From Gracilaria caudata (Eukaryota > Rhodophyta > Florideophyceae > Gracilariales > Gracilariaceae), in assembly GCA_030374735.1 (NCBI GenBank), contig JASCIV010000145.1, positions 1 through 38,664 on the forward strand: DNA of 38,664 nucleotides. The letters are read 5' to 3'. The notes beneath the pieces were generated by a model that made no database searches, was not told where the DNA came from, and worked only from the letters and a program-made list of their open reading frames with translations. A program made the translations under genes and the position numbers. Of this stretch, positions 9,335 to 18,497 are shown one piece after another; position 1 is the first letter of the stretch, and every line of letters starts with the position of its first letter.

Positions 9335-10813
9335 ATGGCGTTGCGATCTGCATTTTCGATTGCTCTGCAGCGTAGCCGTGGCGCAAGCTCTTCCTATGTA
9401 CGCTCCTTGGCTACGCTCAAGTCAACAACACCGAAAGAAGCCGCAGCCGCTAGCCCAGAGCCTACTCCAAAAAGCGAGGAGGCATGGAGAGTTTCGAACT
9501 ATTCGGGTTCGCATGGGGGTCTATCCGACAAGGATCGTATATTCACAAACCTCTATCGTGATGGTGACTGGCGCCTAGACGGAGCCTTGAAGCGCGGCGA
9601 TTGGCATAGAACGAAAGACCTTGTACAGATGGGACGCGATTGGATAATCAATGAGATCAAGGCGTCTGGGCTTCGCGGACGTGGTGGAGCCGGCTTTCCT
9701 TCAGGTCTCAAATACTCGTTCATGCCGAAAGAAAACCCTGACGGTAGGCCTAATTATCTTGTCGTCAACGCAGATGAATCTGAACCAGGAACTTGCAAGG
9801 ATCGTGAAATCATGCGATCGGATCCTCATAAGTTGGTTGAGGGCTGTCTACTCGTTGGGCGTTCCATGAGCGCACGAGCTGCATACATATACATCCGCGG
9901 TGAATTCATTGACGAAAGAAAGAATCTGGAAGTAGCGGTGGCGGAGGCATATTCAAAGGGGCTGCTAGGCAAGAATGCGAGCGGATCCGGCTACGATTTT
10001 GACGTTTACGTCACTCACGGCGCTGGCGCATATATCTGCGGTGAAGAAACTGCCATGATTGAAAGCTTGGAGGGGAAACAAGGAAAACCGCGTCTGAAGC
10101 CTCCTTTCCCTGCTAACATTGGGCTCTATGGATGCCCGACAACGGTGACCAATGTCGAGACAGTTGCCGTGGTTCCTTCGATTCTCCGTCGCGGTGCGGA
10201 CTGGTTCGCATCCTTTGGGCGTAAGGGGAATGCGGGTACCAAACTGTTTTGCATTTCAGGTCATGTCAATAATCCTTGTACCGTGGAGGAAGAAATGTCG
10301 ATCCCGCTGCGGGAGCTGATCGATCGACATTGCGGTGGTGTCCGAGGAGGTTGGGATAATCTGCTGGCAATCATCCCAGGAGGTTCTTCTGTTCAATTAA
10401 TGCCAAAGGATATCTGCGAGGACGTCTTCATGGATTTTGATTCTTTAAAGGCTGTGGGATCCGGTTTAGGCACTGCGGCCGTTATTGTTATGGATAAGAG
10501 TACAGATGTCATTGCCGCGATTTCACGCCTTTCGTATTTCTACAAACATGAGTCGTGCGGGCAATGTACTCCATGCCGTGAGGGTACTGGCTGGCTTTGG
10601 ATGCTTATGGAACGAATGAAGCAAGGAGACGCAAAGGTGGAAGAAATCGATATGCTCTGGGAAATCACCAAGCAGATTGAAGGACATACTATTTGTGCCC
10701 TTGGTGATGCTGCTGCATGGCCTGTTCAGGGGGTGATCCGTCACTTCCGCCCAGAATTTGAACGACGCATCGCGGAGTTCCAAGCCAAGAACGCTCAGGC
10801 AGCAGTTCTATGA
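9335..10813 (+). CDS. NDUFV1: NADH dehydrogenase (ubiquinone) flavoprotein 1, mitochondrial complex I 51-kDa subunit
   Basis: Single exon of 492 aa ending TGA. The frame opens at a TTG at 9317; the first ATG is at 9335 and begins an Arg/Ser/Ala-rich mitochondrial presequence (MALRSAFSIALQRSRG...). Motifs in order: GLRGRGGAGFPSGLK (FMN/NADH site), NADESEPGTCKDREIMR, GAGAYICGEETAMIESLEGK, KPPFPA, then the N3 [4Fe-4S] ligands SCGQCTPCREGTGW and the distal Cys in TICALGD, followed by the conserved AWPVQGVIRHFRPEFE. This subunit accepts electrons from NADH at FMN and passes them to the iron-sulfur chain at the tip of the matrix arm. All key residues are present and length is normal. It is intronless and converges with RFC2. 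Confidence 0.97.
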   Translation: MALRSAFSIALQRSRGASSSYVRSLATLKSTTPKEAAAASPEPTPKSEEAWRVSNYSGSHGGLSDKDRIFTNLYRDGDWRLDGALKRGDWHRTKDLVQMGRDWIINEIKASGLRGRGGAGFPSGLKYSFMPKENPDGRPNYLVVNADESEPGTCKDREIMRSDPHKLVEGCLLVGRSMSARAAYIYIRGEFIDERKNLEVAVAEAYSKGLLGKNASGSGYDFDVYVTHGAGAYICGEETAMIESLEGKQGKPRLKPPFPANIGLYGCPTTVTNVETVAVVPSILRRGADWFASFGRKGNAGTKLFCISGHVNNPCTVEEEMSIPLRELIDRHCGGVRGGWDNLLAIIPGGSSVQLMPKDICEDVFMDFDSLKAVGSGLGTAAVIVMDKSTDVIAAISRLSYFYKHESCGQCTPCREGTGWLWMLMERMKQGDAKVEEIDMLWEITKQIEGHTICALGDAAAWPVQGVIRHFRPEFERRIAEFQAKNAQAAVL

Positions 10814-11450
10814 TAGCATTCAATAAGTTTCATGTAGCCAACGAGGATATTGGTAAGAAGCCTGAGGGTATTCCATCTTGCACATTTTTTGAATACAACA
10901 TGCAGACTTATGCATGGGAACATGTAGTCATACAGTTTTCCACCTCTATTAGGTGCATGATTAAGCTCATAATCTTCGCTGCGGTTCATAATATCTGGAA
11001 CTACTACGTTTTGATCCATTTCATTTGCTTTACTAGTCTGCAGCTCAGATTTTTGAATGTTCAGAGCATCTTCCTTAAACCTGTACTATTTCACATACTA
11101 TTTAATTCCTTCCTTTTCTATCACGAACCTAACGGTGCTTTCTATGCCTTTCGACTTCGCTCAGCATCTCGCAGCCCGAGAAACCAACGATCCTATTACA
11201 AAGAAGCATAATTTGTCGAGTTTTGAGGCAAAATGTCTGCCCATCGAAAACCCCCATCAAAGATTGCTCAAATACACGTGCCTCTTTGGCATCTCTACAT
11301 GTCAAAATTAACGAAGGTGACGTCGCTGGTGACGCTGGACCACTATACAATTGTCAACGAGTGAGAGCCACTTATTGTCTTCCACCGGTGTCGTGCTGAT
11401 AACGCGCAGTACTAGACTAGCAGTACTGGTAAAGGATTGCAACGTAGCGC
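10814..11450. other. convergent 3' intergenic region, NDUFV1 / RFC2
   Basis: AT-rich spacer of 637 bp between two converging genes. Open frames on both strands (such as one on plus to 11211) have no recognisable content and read like non-coding sequence. It is unusually long for a tail-to-tail spacer here; the others measure 17-185 bp. Confidence 0.5.
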
Positions 11451-12446
11451 CTACGCTTGGCACAAGCGAGATGCAAGCGCAGCTAGTTGAATGGGAGAGG
11501 TGACCCCGTCGGCCATTCTCATGTGAATAAGACCGATTTCTCTCAACATGTTTAGCTTGATGATTTCCTTGTCGACCTTCATGGTTCTAGCGACGCGAAA
11601 AATAGTTTGAATAATGTCAAGAGGTGAGTAACCTTGGTTGACCAGAAACATAACCTTTGCCAAGGCCTTGTCGATGTCTCTCTCCAAGCACAGAGTAAGA
11701 AACTCGGCGGCTACCTTAGGGTGCGGCTGGTCACAAACCTTGTTGAGGTTTTTCTCATTGACGAATCCGAAGCCGTTAAAGGTGCTCTGAATGTTGTTGA
11801 GCGCTATACGCATGTCACCGTCTGCGGTGAATACAGCGGCATCAATTCCACTTTGGTCGTAAGGCACCTTTTCTGAGTCGAGCACTGTCTTCAGTCGGGT
11901 TGCAATTTGTTCGTCCGTCAAGCGGCGAAACCGCACTACTGCACAACGGCTCTGTATGGGCTCTATGACTTTAGACGACAAGTTGCAGGCGAGTGCGAAG
12001 CGGGTGGTATTGCTGTGCAGCTCCATTGTGCGCCTCAAAGCCTGCTGCGCGGCAGGCGTCATAGAATCAGCCTCGTCTAGGAGAACAATCTTGTGTCGTC
12101 CGGGCGGAAGAGTTACTTTGGTCTGGGCAAACATTTTGATCTTGGTGCGCACGGTCTCTATGCCGCGGTCGTCGGAGGCATTGAGCTCGAGCACGGCGTT
12201 CTTGAGCTGATTTCCGAGGGTCTCACGAGCCAGAGCGAGGATGGAGGTGGTTTTGCCGCAGCCGGGCGGCCCGGCTAACAGGATGTTGGGCATGTTTCCA
12301 TTCTTGGCGATCACGCGCAGGCGGTCTATGACGTCGGGGTTGCCGACGACCTGGTCGAGAGTGTTGGGGCGATACTTCTCCACCCATGGCAGTTCGTACG
12401 CTTGCTGGGAGGCTGTCTTCGACTGCGGTCTGCTGTTGGACTGCAT
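11451..12446 (-). CDS. RFC2: replication factor C subunit 2 (clamp-loader small subunit)
   Basis: Single exon of 331 aa. The open frame extends to 12497 but that codon is TTG; the first ATG is 12444-12446. After about 17 polar residues comes ELPWVEKYRPNTLDQVVGN (RFC box II). Then Walker A AGPPGCGKTTS, ELNASDDRGIETVRTKIKMFA (box IV), Walker B VLLDEADSMT, and SRCAVVRF, the SRC arginine-finger motif. The closest family match is RFC2 (KVTLPPGRHKIVLLDEADSM, QSTFNGFGFVNEKN, VCDQPHPK). The C-terminal collar helices end in LAALASRLCQA. The protein is part of the RFC1-5 AAA+ complex that loads PCNA, and the RAD17 and CTF18 loaders share it. It diverges from the USP gene; an E2F-like site lies 146 bp upstream of its ATG. 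Confidence 0.95.
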   Translation of the reverse strand: MQSNSRPQSKTASQQAYELPWVEKYRPNTLDQVVGNPDVIDRLRVIAKNGNMPNILLAGPPGCGKTTSILALARETLGNQLKNAVLELNASDDRGIETVRTKIKMFAQTKVTLPPGRHKIVLLDEADSMTPAAQQALRRTMELHSNTTRFALACNLSSKVIEPIQSRCAVVRFRRLTDEQIATRLKTVLDSEKVPYDQSGIDAAVFTADGDMRIALNNIQSTFNGFGFVNEKNLNKVCDQPHPKVAAEFLTLCLERDIDKALAKVMFLVNQGYSPLDIIQTIFRVARTMKVDKEIIKLNMLREIGLIHMRMADGVTSPIQLAALASRLCQA

Positions 12447-13178
12447 CGCTCGCAAACCACGAAGTGGCGGAAACGGCAAGCTGTGGTACAATGGCAAACG
12501 CGAAGAGGAGTATCTATCGGGCTCAGGCGCTTCTGAGGTTCGTGCGGGGAAACGTTGAGGACTTCACTGATTGAGTTATGGTAGAGCCAGGTTTTGGCGC
12601 GAAGTACACGGAAGCGTGGTGGTCGGTTGTGTAGCTGTGCTCGTGGTACACGTGGACGGACGCCGTCGGCGGTCGAAATTCAGAGCGGCCGTTAAGCACT
12701 CTCGAGGCTCAGATGAACAATCGTGCGATCGACTCGTGCAGGGCGCCGTCGAGAACGTTCGCGGTCACGGCGCGGTCGCGCCAATACAAACGCGCCAGGT
12801 GTCGTGGCAACACCGGCGGCCGCGCGGCGCGCGCGTCTTTCAAGCGCTTGCGCATGCGCAGTGCGACAGCGGCCGACATCCAGCTTTCCCCCCCTCCCGT
12901 CGAGCCCTTGCGCGGCCAAGAAGCCCTCGTCACTTTCGCTTCCGCGCACCCCCTTCCCCATCCCGCCCGCCCCGAACTACTCCGATATTCGTCGTCTCCC
13001 GCGCCTTACGCGCGCGTTAGCGCCGCGTTCCGTTCCCAATCCTACTCTTCCTCCCCCCTCCGTCTCCGCCGCAGTGCTGGCGTTTTTCTTGATCGCGCAC
13101 CGTCCGCACCCGCTTCCCGCCGTTCTCGTCTCAGCCGTTCTTCTCGTGCTCTCATCTTTCGTTGCCCACTCCCCGCTC
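12447..13178. promoter_or_regulatory. divergent RFC2/USP promoter with long GC- and C-rich leader
   Basis: A 732-bp interval between the two ATGs. The RFC2-proximal half holds the E2F-like site. The USP-proximal half (about 12870-13170) is very C-rich and CpG-rich on the plus strand, with long CCCC runs. The USP frame is open through it from 12723, but only from a GTG and with low-complexity content, so I read it as 5' leader. Confidence 0.55.
12592..12603. promoter_or_regulatory. E2F/DP-like site
   Basis: The sequence TTTTGGCGCGAA contains the E2F consensus TTTSGCGC. It lies 146 bp upstream of the RFC2 ATG and about 575 bp upstream of the USP ATG. RFC genes are classical E2F-driven S-phase genes in animals and plants; use of the site here is inferred. 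Confidence 0.5.
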
Positions 13179-15725
13179 ATGGGGCGCCGCGCCAGCCAAA
13201 AGGCCGCGCGCAGGAAGGGCGCCAAGCGCCAGCGCGCCGCCGAGAAGCGTGCCGAGCGCGAACGTAACCGCCTTTCCGCCCGCAACGCCACCGACCCCGC
13301 CGCAGCCAGTCATCGACTTACACTTCTTAGAGAGGCCGTTGTCCGCGGCGATGCTCCCGCTCCGAGGGGCCTTACCAATCTAGGTAACACCTGTTTCTTC
13401 AATGCCGTCATGCAGAACCTTGCCCGAGTGGCCACTTTCCGCGAATACTTCGTAGGAAGCGCTCCTTGTCCTGGTGAAGGTCCACTCACTGTTGCCCTGC
13501 GCTCGTTTTTCGTCGCCATGTGGGACCTTACCTCTCCATCCGTGTTCAACCCATCTAAATTGTTTACGGAAGTTGGAAAGAAGAACCCCAACTTCCGAGG
13601 GCGCGCCCAGCAAGACTCTCATGAACTCATGAGAGTCCTTTTCGATGGCGTCGTTGAAGAAGAGAAACAGCGCCTGACCAAAGTTCACAGGGGCATTCTT
13701 CTCCCCACCCATGAGGGTGAAGTCTCGGACTCTTCATCCGACAGTGGTACACTTGCCTCAACAACCTCTCTAGAGGAAGTAACCGAAGAGTGCCCAGTAG
13801 TCGACGACTCTCCAGTTGTCTTCATCGGCCCGCAACTCTCTGGAGAATCATTTTCGGATGCTTCGAAAGCGTCATCGAGCACAGATTCTGCTAATACAGC
13901 GTCCGCCTCGCAGAACGATATTATGTCACCCGCAAGCGACGATAGTTCTGCCGATTCCACCGATTCAGAGCCGATTCCAACTGAAAAGCTCCTCACCATA
14001 ATTGAGGGCACATTTGGTGGTACACTTTCATCAACTATAGTTTGCAGAGAATGCGGTTCGAAGTCATCAGTAACAGAGCCGTTTCTTGACCTCCAACTAC
14101 CCCTGGTACCGAAAGAGGAGGCCAGTGAGGAGAACCTCAAGGCGCAAGCTTCTAAAATTGACCGAGACAAACCAGAAGAGCCTGAAGCGGTAAACGTTGC
14201 TGATGAGAAGTCGTCAGAGGCTCCCAAGTTTGAATATTCGGAACTAAAGCAATCAGCTGTGGCCACGACGAGCGTAGCACCACCTGCGCCGCCGCCTCCC
14301 CCTCCTTTGCCGCCTCCGCCGCGCTCTGTGCGACCAGCTCAAGTCTTTGGGATTAACTCGGATCCTATGGACGAACTGCGGAAGAAAGTGAATCCATACG
14401 AGGCTGAGCCAGTGCAGGAGAACCGCCTCATTGTCCATAACCCGAACATTTTCGACACAGATGATGCCGCACTGTCTTCAGATACAGAAGCTGTAATTGA
14501 AGACGACGACACGGACAGTTATTGCCTTCCGTCTTTGTTTGATGACGACTTCGATGATAGTCATGACTCGGCATTGGAAGCTGTGAAGGGAATGACCGCG
14601 TTTTCTACTTCTGAAGCAGCACGAGCACAAGATGAGAACAAGGAATTGCCAGAGAAGCCGCCCACGACCGTCCAGAGTGCTCGCCGTCCGTCCTCATTTA
14701 TCTCGACATTTTTTGGAGGTTTTGGAGGAAGCACCACCGCTGCGCCCTATGGTTACAAATCTATCATTGGCAGCCTGGAAGAGTTCACGAAGATTGAGGT
14801 CCTTGAAGGCGAGAATGCATACGGTTGCGAAGAATGCACTAGGAGAGAAAAACTTCGAGTTGCTCTGCAGAGGAAAAGAGTTGTGACGAAACCTCTTGTA
14901 GATAAGGTTCGGAAGGTAGCCCAACAGATTGAAGCTCTTCCACTCGTGGACTCGTCATCAGAGCAGGGATCAGATGATTTAGACGAACGATCGCAAGGAA
15001 AGCGAGAAGCTCTGCAGTGCAAGATAAGAAATGTCGCATTCCAGTCGTCTGTTGGAGCTTCTCGAGATAACCATGCGTCCGATATAGTTTCTTCCCCTGT
15101 CACTAGCAGTGAGAGCAGCAGCAGCGTATGTTCCGATGAAGATGGAGAGTTAATAGTTGAAGAGGAGCTTGGGACTGAAAGGGGAAACTCTAGCAATGCC
15201 TCAGCGTTGAACAGGAAAGAAGAAGATAAACTTCTGAAAAGCGTCAAGGTTGACGTCCCTACTGTTCGCACTTCAGCTGAAAAACGGTTTATGATACGGA
15301 AAGCTCCCAATGTGCTGGCTATTCAGCTGAAACGCTTTATGCAAACTGGTTTTCGTGGTGGGCTGCGGAAGATTTCGGGCAGCGTTGACTTCCCTGTCCA
15401 ACTGGATATTACTAATTTCGTGGACATTGACGACGAGGAAAAAGATGACTTCGAGAGCAATTCGCTCAACGTTACGAAGAGAAAACGAAGGGAGCGAAGC
15501 TGCACAGACACAGCAAAGTCTGAACGCTATAACTACATTCTTACAGGTGTTTGCGTCCACGGGGGTTCGCTTTCTGGGGGCCATTACACAGCTTATGTTC
15601 GTGAAGGAGTAGAATCTGATAGCAGGGGCGGGTGGTACTTCTGCAATGATTCAAAGATATCTAGAGCAACTGAAAAGGATGTTCTTAATAGCGAGCCGTA
15701 CTTACTCTACTACGAACGCATCTAA
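13179..15725 (+). CDS. ubiquitin-specific protease (USP/C19), USP16/45-like
   Basis: Single exon of 848 aa. An open extension back to 12723 begins with GTG; the first ATG is 13179. Residues 1-35 are strongly basic, like a nuclear or nucleolar signal. The Cys box GLTNLGNTCFFNAVMQN has nucleophile Cys72. QQDSHELMRVLFDG follows near residue 145. The catalytic core is split by a long acidic Ser/Asp/Glu-rich insert with a poly-Pro run (about 180-520). The thumb/fingers Zn ligands appear as CRECGS and CEECTRRE. The core resumes at RKAPNVLAIQLKRF, the His box is GGSLSGGHYTAYVREG, and the end is WYFCNDSKIS...YLLYYERI. The enzyme removes ubiquitin from proteins. The insert position and end pattern resemble the USP16/45 group, but the N-terminal zinc-finger UBP domain of that group is absent. 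It ends 86 bp from the SSB stop, tail to tail. Confidence 0.9.
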   Translation: MGRRASQKAARRKGAKRQRAAEKRAERERNRLSARNATDPAAASHRLTLLREAVVRGDAPAPRGLTNLGNTCFFNAVMQNLARVATFREYFVGSAPCPGEGPLTVALRSFFVAMWDLTSPSVFNPSKLFTEVGKKNPNFRGRAQQDSHELMRVLFDGVVEEEKQRLTKVHRGILLPTHEGEVSDSSSDSGTLASTTSLEEVTEECPVVDDSPVVFIGPQLSGESFSDASKASSSTDSANTASASQNDIMSPASDDSSADSTDSEPIPTEKLLTIIEGTFGGTLSSTIVCRECGSKSSVTEPFLDLQLPLVPKEEASEENLKAQASKIDRDKPEEPEAVNVADEKSSEAPKFEYSELKQSAVATTSVAPPAPPPPPPLPPPPRSVRPAQVFGINSDPMDELRKKVNPYEAEPVQENRLIVHNPNIFDTDDAALSSDTEAVIEDDDTDSYCLPSLFDDDFDDSHDSALEAVKGMTAFSTSEAARAQDENKELPEKPPTTVQSARRPSSFISTFFGGFGGSTTAAPYGYKSIIGSLEEFTKIEVLEGENAYGCEECTRREKLRVALQRKRVVTKPLVDKVRKVAQQIEALPLVDSSSEQGSDDLDERSQGKREALQCKIRNVAFQSSVGASRDNHASDIVSSPVTSSESSSSVCSDEDGELIVEEELGTERGNSSNASALNRKEEDKLLKSVKVDVPTVRTSAEKRFMIRKAPNVLAIQLKRFMQTGFRGGLRKISGSVDFPVQLDITNFVDIDDEEKDDFESNSLNVTKRKRRERSCTDTAKSERYNYILTGVCVHGGSLSGGHYTAYVREGVESDSRGGWYFCNDSKISRATEKDVLNSEPYLLYYERI

Positions 15726-15811
15726 CTCGAGCGTATTTTCTTGTCTCATCTTGGGACCATTTGTTTGATCACTCACTGTTCGGGTCAGTAAACCATTTTT
15801 ATGTGACCCGT

Positions 15812-16564
15812 TTAGAATGGAAGATCTCGTAGGTTTCCACTGAGGTTCAGGTACGAATTACCCTGACTTTTCTCAGGCCGCTCACCGCCATCATTACTCC
15901 TATCGTTTTTTGAAAAAGGTGTTTGTTCTGAACGAGACTGTAGGATTTCAAAAGTCGTTGCTCTAATGATTGGATCCTCTCGTTCAAATCCGTCTCTTCC
16001 CGTCCAGCAGTTCAGCCCCAGACTTCCGCTAACTCCAACCCGAACGCCTTTTCGTGCCCTAGATGCTGCTTTGGCCAAACTTCCCCAGATTTCGATATCG
16101 AACCAGCTTGTTTTGTCCTCATCGGTATCAGTAGGATCGTAATCATGAGTAACAGCCATAGAAAACGTGCATAACTGCTTGCCGGATGAAGTTACCTTGA
16201 ATTTCGGATCAGCCCCAAGTCGACCTACAAGGGTGACTACGTTCAGGTTCGGTAAAGATGGGCTGGGCTCAATCTCAACGATATCATCCTCGTCTATTTC
16301 AAAATCCCACTGTGATTCAAGAAACTCTTCGATTTCCATGCCTTCGTCTTCCTCGTAACCCAGGTTTTGACAGCAATTCGGAAGTGTGATGGGACGCTTT
16401 GTGCGAGCGAAATGTCGTATCCGAAACCCATGGAAAGGCTTTCCACATAGGGGAGGTTGGGAAAAGAATGAGGTGTTATATCCACGAGAACTCCATAAAG
16501 AACCTGGAACAAAAGCACCAGAGCCTTCTCTGAGTTCGTGCTTCACACGATTTCCGACAACCAT
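15812..16564 (-). CDS. organellar single-stranded DNA-binding protein (SSB, OB fold)
   Basis: Single exon of 250 aa; the frame opens at GTG 16579 and the first ATG is 16562-16564. The first 60 residues are basic and aromatic with a red-plastid-like GAFVPGSLW motif, then comes an acidic stretch (EDEGMEIEEFLESQ...IDEDDIVEIE). The OB domain spans about 105-215: NVVTLVGRLGADPKFKV, GKQLCTFSMAVTHDYD, DKTSWFDIEIWGSLAKAASR, KGVRVGVSGSLGLNCW. This is bacterial-type SSB, the form used in plastids and mitochondria. The tail is polar and lacks the bacterial acidic DDIPF end, although it closes with LRDLPF. Plastid targeting is favoured by the Phe motif; mitochondrial targeting cannot be excluded. Confidence 0.85.
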   Translation of the reverse strand: MVVGNRVKHELREGSGAFVPGSLWSSRGYNTSFFSQPPLCGKPFHGFRIRHFARTKRPITLPNCCQNLGYEEDEGMEIEEFLESQWDFEIDEDDIVEIEPSPSLPNLNVVTLVGRLGADPKFKVTSSGKQLCTFSMAVTHDYDPTDTDEDKTSWFDIEIWGSLAKAASRARKGVRVGVSGSLGLNCWTGRDGFEREDPIIRATTFEILQSRSEQTPFSKNDRSNDGGERPEKSQGNSYLNLSGNLRDLPF

Positions 16565-17402
16565 CAGCTGTATTGGCACCGCTTGTAACTTGAGTAGTTC
16601 GTTATTGTCAAAGTTGCCAAGAGAACGTAGAAGGCAGGAAACGTCAAAGGCGGGGGATCAATACCTTGTTTGCTCTAGTAGAGGATGTATCGAAGGGTAA
16701 GCAACATCGTCGACTTTCGTATCGTACATGTAAGTATACCGTCGGACCTTTGCACGTAAGACACATGGAAACTGTACGCGTCTTAGTCCATCTATTCAAA
16801 CGGGTAAGGTTTCAGAAAGTCTTGTGTACGCATACACGTGTGTCCTCCGGTATTCTGTATACGGGTACGTGTAGTGTGTATGTAAGCCAGTTTTTGGGCT
16901 CAGTTACGTGTACGTGTAGAAGTGTATCCTTACAACCTTCTTACCCGCCAGTGCATAGTTTACCACATTGACTTTCGTACATGGACTGGCAACCCCCCAC
17001 TGCCCAGTTTCGAAGGTTCGTGTACTCATGTGAAATTGCAAGGGATGATAGGAAGGCCATCGGTCTCCTTTGAGATCTCTTGGAACCGTTGCGCCAGCAG
17101 TTACTACGAAGATAGTAGTTCCCCCGTTCTTTCCGACTTTAATGCTCCCGGAGCTTCCTTTTGAAGCCGTTCTCTCCAAATCCTTACATCTTGCAACCAT
17201 TCCTTCTGTCAAAGGTATCTGAACCTCTTCCAGGCTGTTAGCTAAGCTCAATCACCTTTGGGACTGCCAATGTGCTATCCACATCTTAATACATCTAAGA
17301 CTGTGGTTGCGTGCTCATGTTGCAATAACATGATAACCGTGTCTGCCTGAAACAAAAGTTGACTATCCGAAGGTTGGGCTTCATTGTACACTAACAACAC
17401 AT
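16565..17402. other. divergent intergenic region with short alternating GT/AC-rich motifs
   Basis: It lies between SSB (-) and the repeat protein (+). 16715-16930 holds many imperfect copies of ACGTGT/GTACGTGT (for example TTACGTGTACGTGTAG near 16903-16918), too irregular for a satellite. A minus-strand frame over 16904-17251 is open for 115 codons but begins at TTG and matches nothing I know. No gene is called. Confidence 0.45.
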
Positions 17403-18479
17403 ATGGCAGCTTTTGTCTTCCCGTTTCTTGCCTGTAAAGCAAAGGCCAATCATGTCGGTTCTCCGTTAATATGGCGCTCTGGAAAGCATGACGTGTCGAA
17501 ACGGCTTCTGATTTCTCCTCCAACTTGTCGCATGAGGAATCGCGAAGGATTTCAACTACCTCCCCGCATCCCATCGGATCCAACAGAACGGCGTCGCGCT
17601 ATTGAGCTCCTGGGCTGCTGCACACAACGAAAGAACATGCGCCCAACAATTGCGACAGAACTGGAGTCGCTTGTGGGACAACTCCCACCAAATCGAGTTC
17701 TTGCTCAGCAATGGAAGGGCGCTATTCAACGTGACTTGGGAAGAGCAAATCGGAAAAGAGCTCCGACGGCTTTCAAGCATCGTCACCAGCTTGTACAGAC
17801 TATAAAGCTATGTGGGAGTAATAGCCAAGTTTCCCGTTGCTTCATTCTATTAGAAGCCGTGAGAAAACGGTATCTTGCGAACGAAGCTCCGAACCCGAAA
17901 TCACTCGAAGAACTAAACAAACTGCTAGGGTGCTTTCCGAAGACTTCTATCGAGGCACATCGCTTCATTCGCGCCCTAGCTCGTTTGCAGAGAGACAGGC
18001 GAATGCATGAGAAAACCCCTCCGCGAATTCCAGTGGAAAACTTCACGGACCTATATGAAGCGTCAATGCTCCTTGGTTCTTATGCTGTAAGAGGCTCTGT
18101 TGGCCGTCAAACAGATAGGCTGGAAGCCCTTCTCGGGGCAATGCCTCGAAACAAGAATATAGCCCACTCCTGGCAAAAAGTAATCAAATCTGCGATACGT
18201 AAGAAAAGCCGAAAACAACAGCAAGAGCAAAGAAGACAAGAGATAGAAACTAAGCGATTTGAGCGACAACTTCGAAAGTTGAGGAGAAAACGCTTGGCCT
18301 CTGTCGATGCTCAAGCCACATGTGCCAGTTCACAGCCTGAAAATTATCCTGTTCTTCAGGAAGTACATTCATTCAAACACTTCGATGCGAATAACGACCA
18401 CAACAAGCGAAGGAAGTCCCAATCATTAATCTCGCAGGTTTCGAATTTCTTTGCGAGGTTTTGTGTTAGAGAAAGTTGA
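17403..18479 (+). CDS. predicted plastid protein with novel Leu/Gly-rich repeats
   Basis: Single exon of 358 aa starting at a genuine ATG; I recognise no family. The N-terminus MAAFVFPFLACKAKA has the Phe-type plastid targeting motif. Two segments align clearly: residues 53-118 and 206-270 both start with PPRIP. They share the pattern [A..LLG...(R)....T..LE.L.G..P.N...A..W...I......R]. A third, diverged copy with an insertion lies between (about 128-200), with KLCGSN, SLEELNKLLGCFPK and a following basic helix. Each unit looks like three helices. The C-terminal third is highly basic with a long Arg/Lys/Gln helix (264-300), suggesting nucleic-acid binding. It ends 18 bp from the ABC gene, tail to tail. 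Function is unknown; plastid RNA or DNA binding is a guess from charge. Confidence 0.7.
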   Translation: MAAFVFPFLACKAKANHVGSPLIWRSGKHDVSKRLLISPPTCRMRNREGFQLPPRIPSDPTERRRAIELLGCCTQRKNMRPTIATELESLVGQLPPNRVLAQQWKGAIQRDLGRANRKRAPTAFKHRHQLVQTIKLCGSNSQVSRCFILLEAVRKRYLANEAPNPKSLEELNKLLGCFPKTSIEAHRFIRALARLQRDRRMHEKTPPRIPVENFTDLYEASMLLGSYAVRGSVGRQTDRLEALLGAMPRNKNIAHSWQKVIKSAIRKKSRKQQQEQRRQEIETKRFERQLRKLRRKRLASVDAQATCASSQPENYPVLQEVHSFKHFDANNDHNKRRKSQSLISQVSNFFARFCVRES

Positions 18480-18497
18480 AACAAATCCGAGTGTTTG

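Noticed and set aside
12723..13178. 152-codon N-terminal extension of the USP frame with a hydrophobic stretch
   Set aside because: It starts at GTG, has no ATG, and its Pro/Ser/Arg-rich content follows from the C-rich DNA. The ATG at 13179 gives a normal start just before the catalytic core.
16839..16920. ACGTGT-rich stretch considered as a CRISPR-like or satellite array
   Set aside because: Spacing and sequence of the copies are irregular, and the context is a eukaryotic nuclear intergenic region.
16904..17251. Minus-strand 115-codon open frame upstream of SSB
   Set aside because: The first codon is TTG, there is no family match, and the sequence overlaps repeated ACGTGT-like motifs. Possible as an upstream exon but unsupported.
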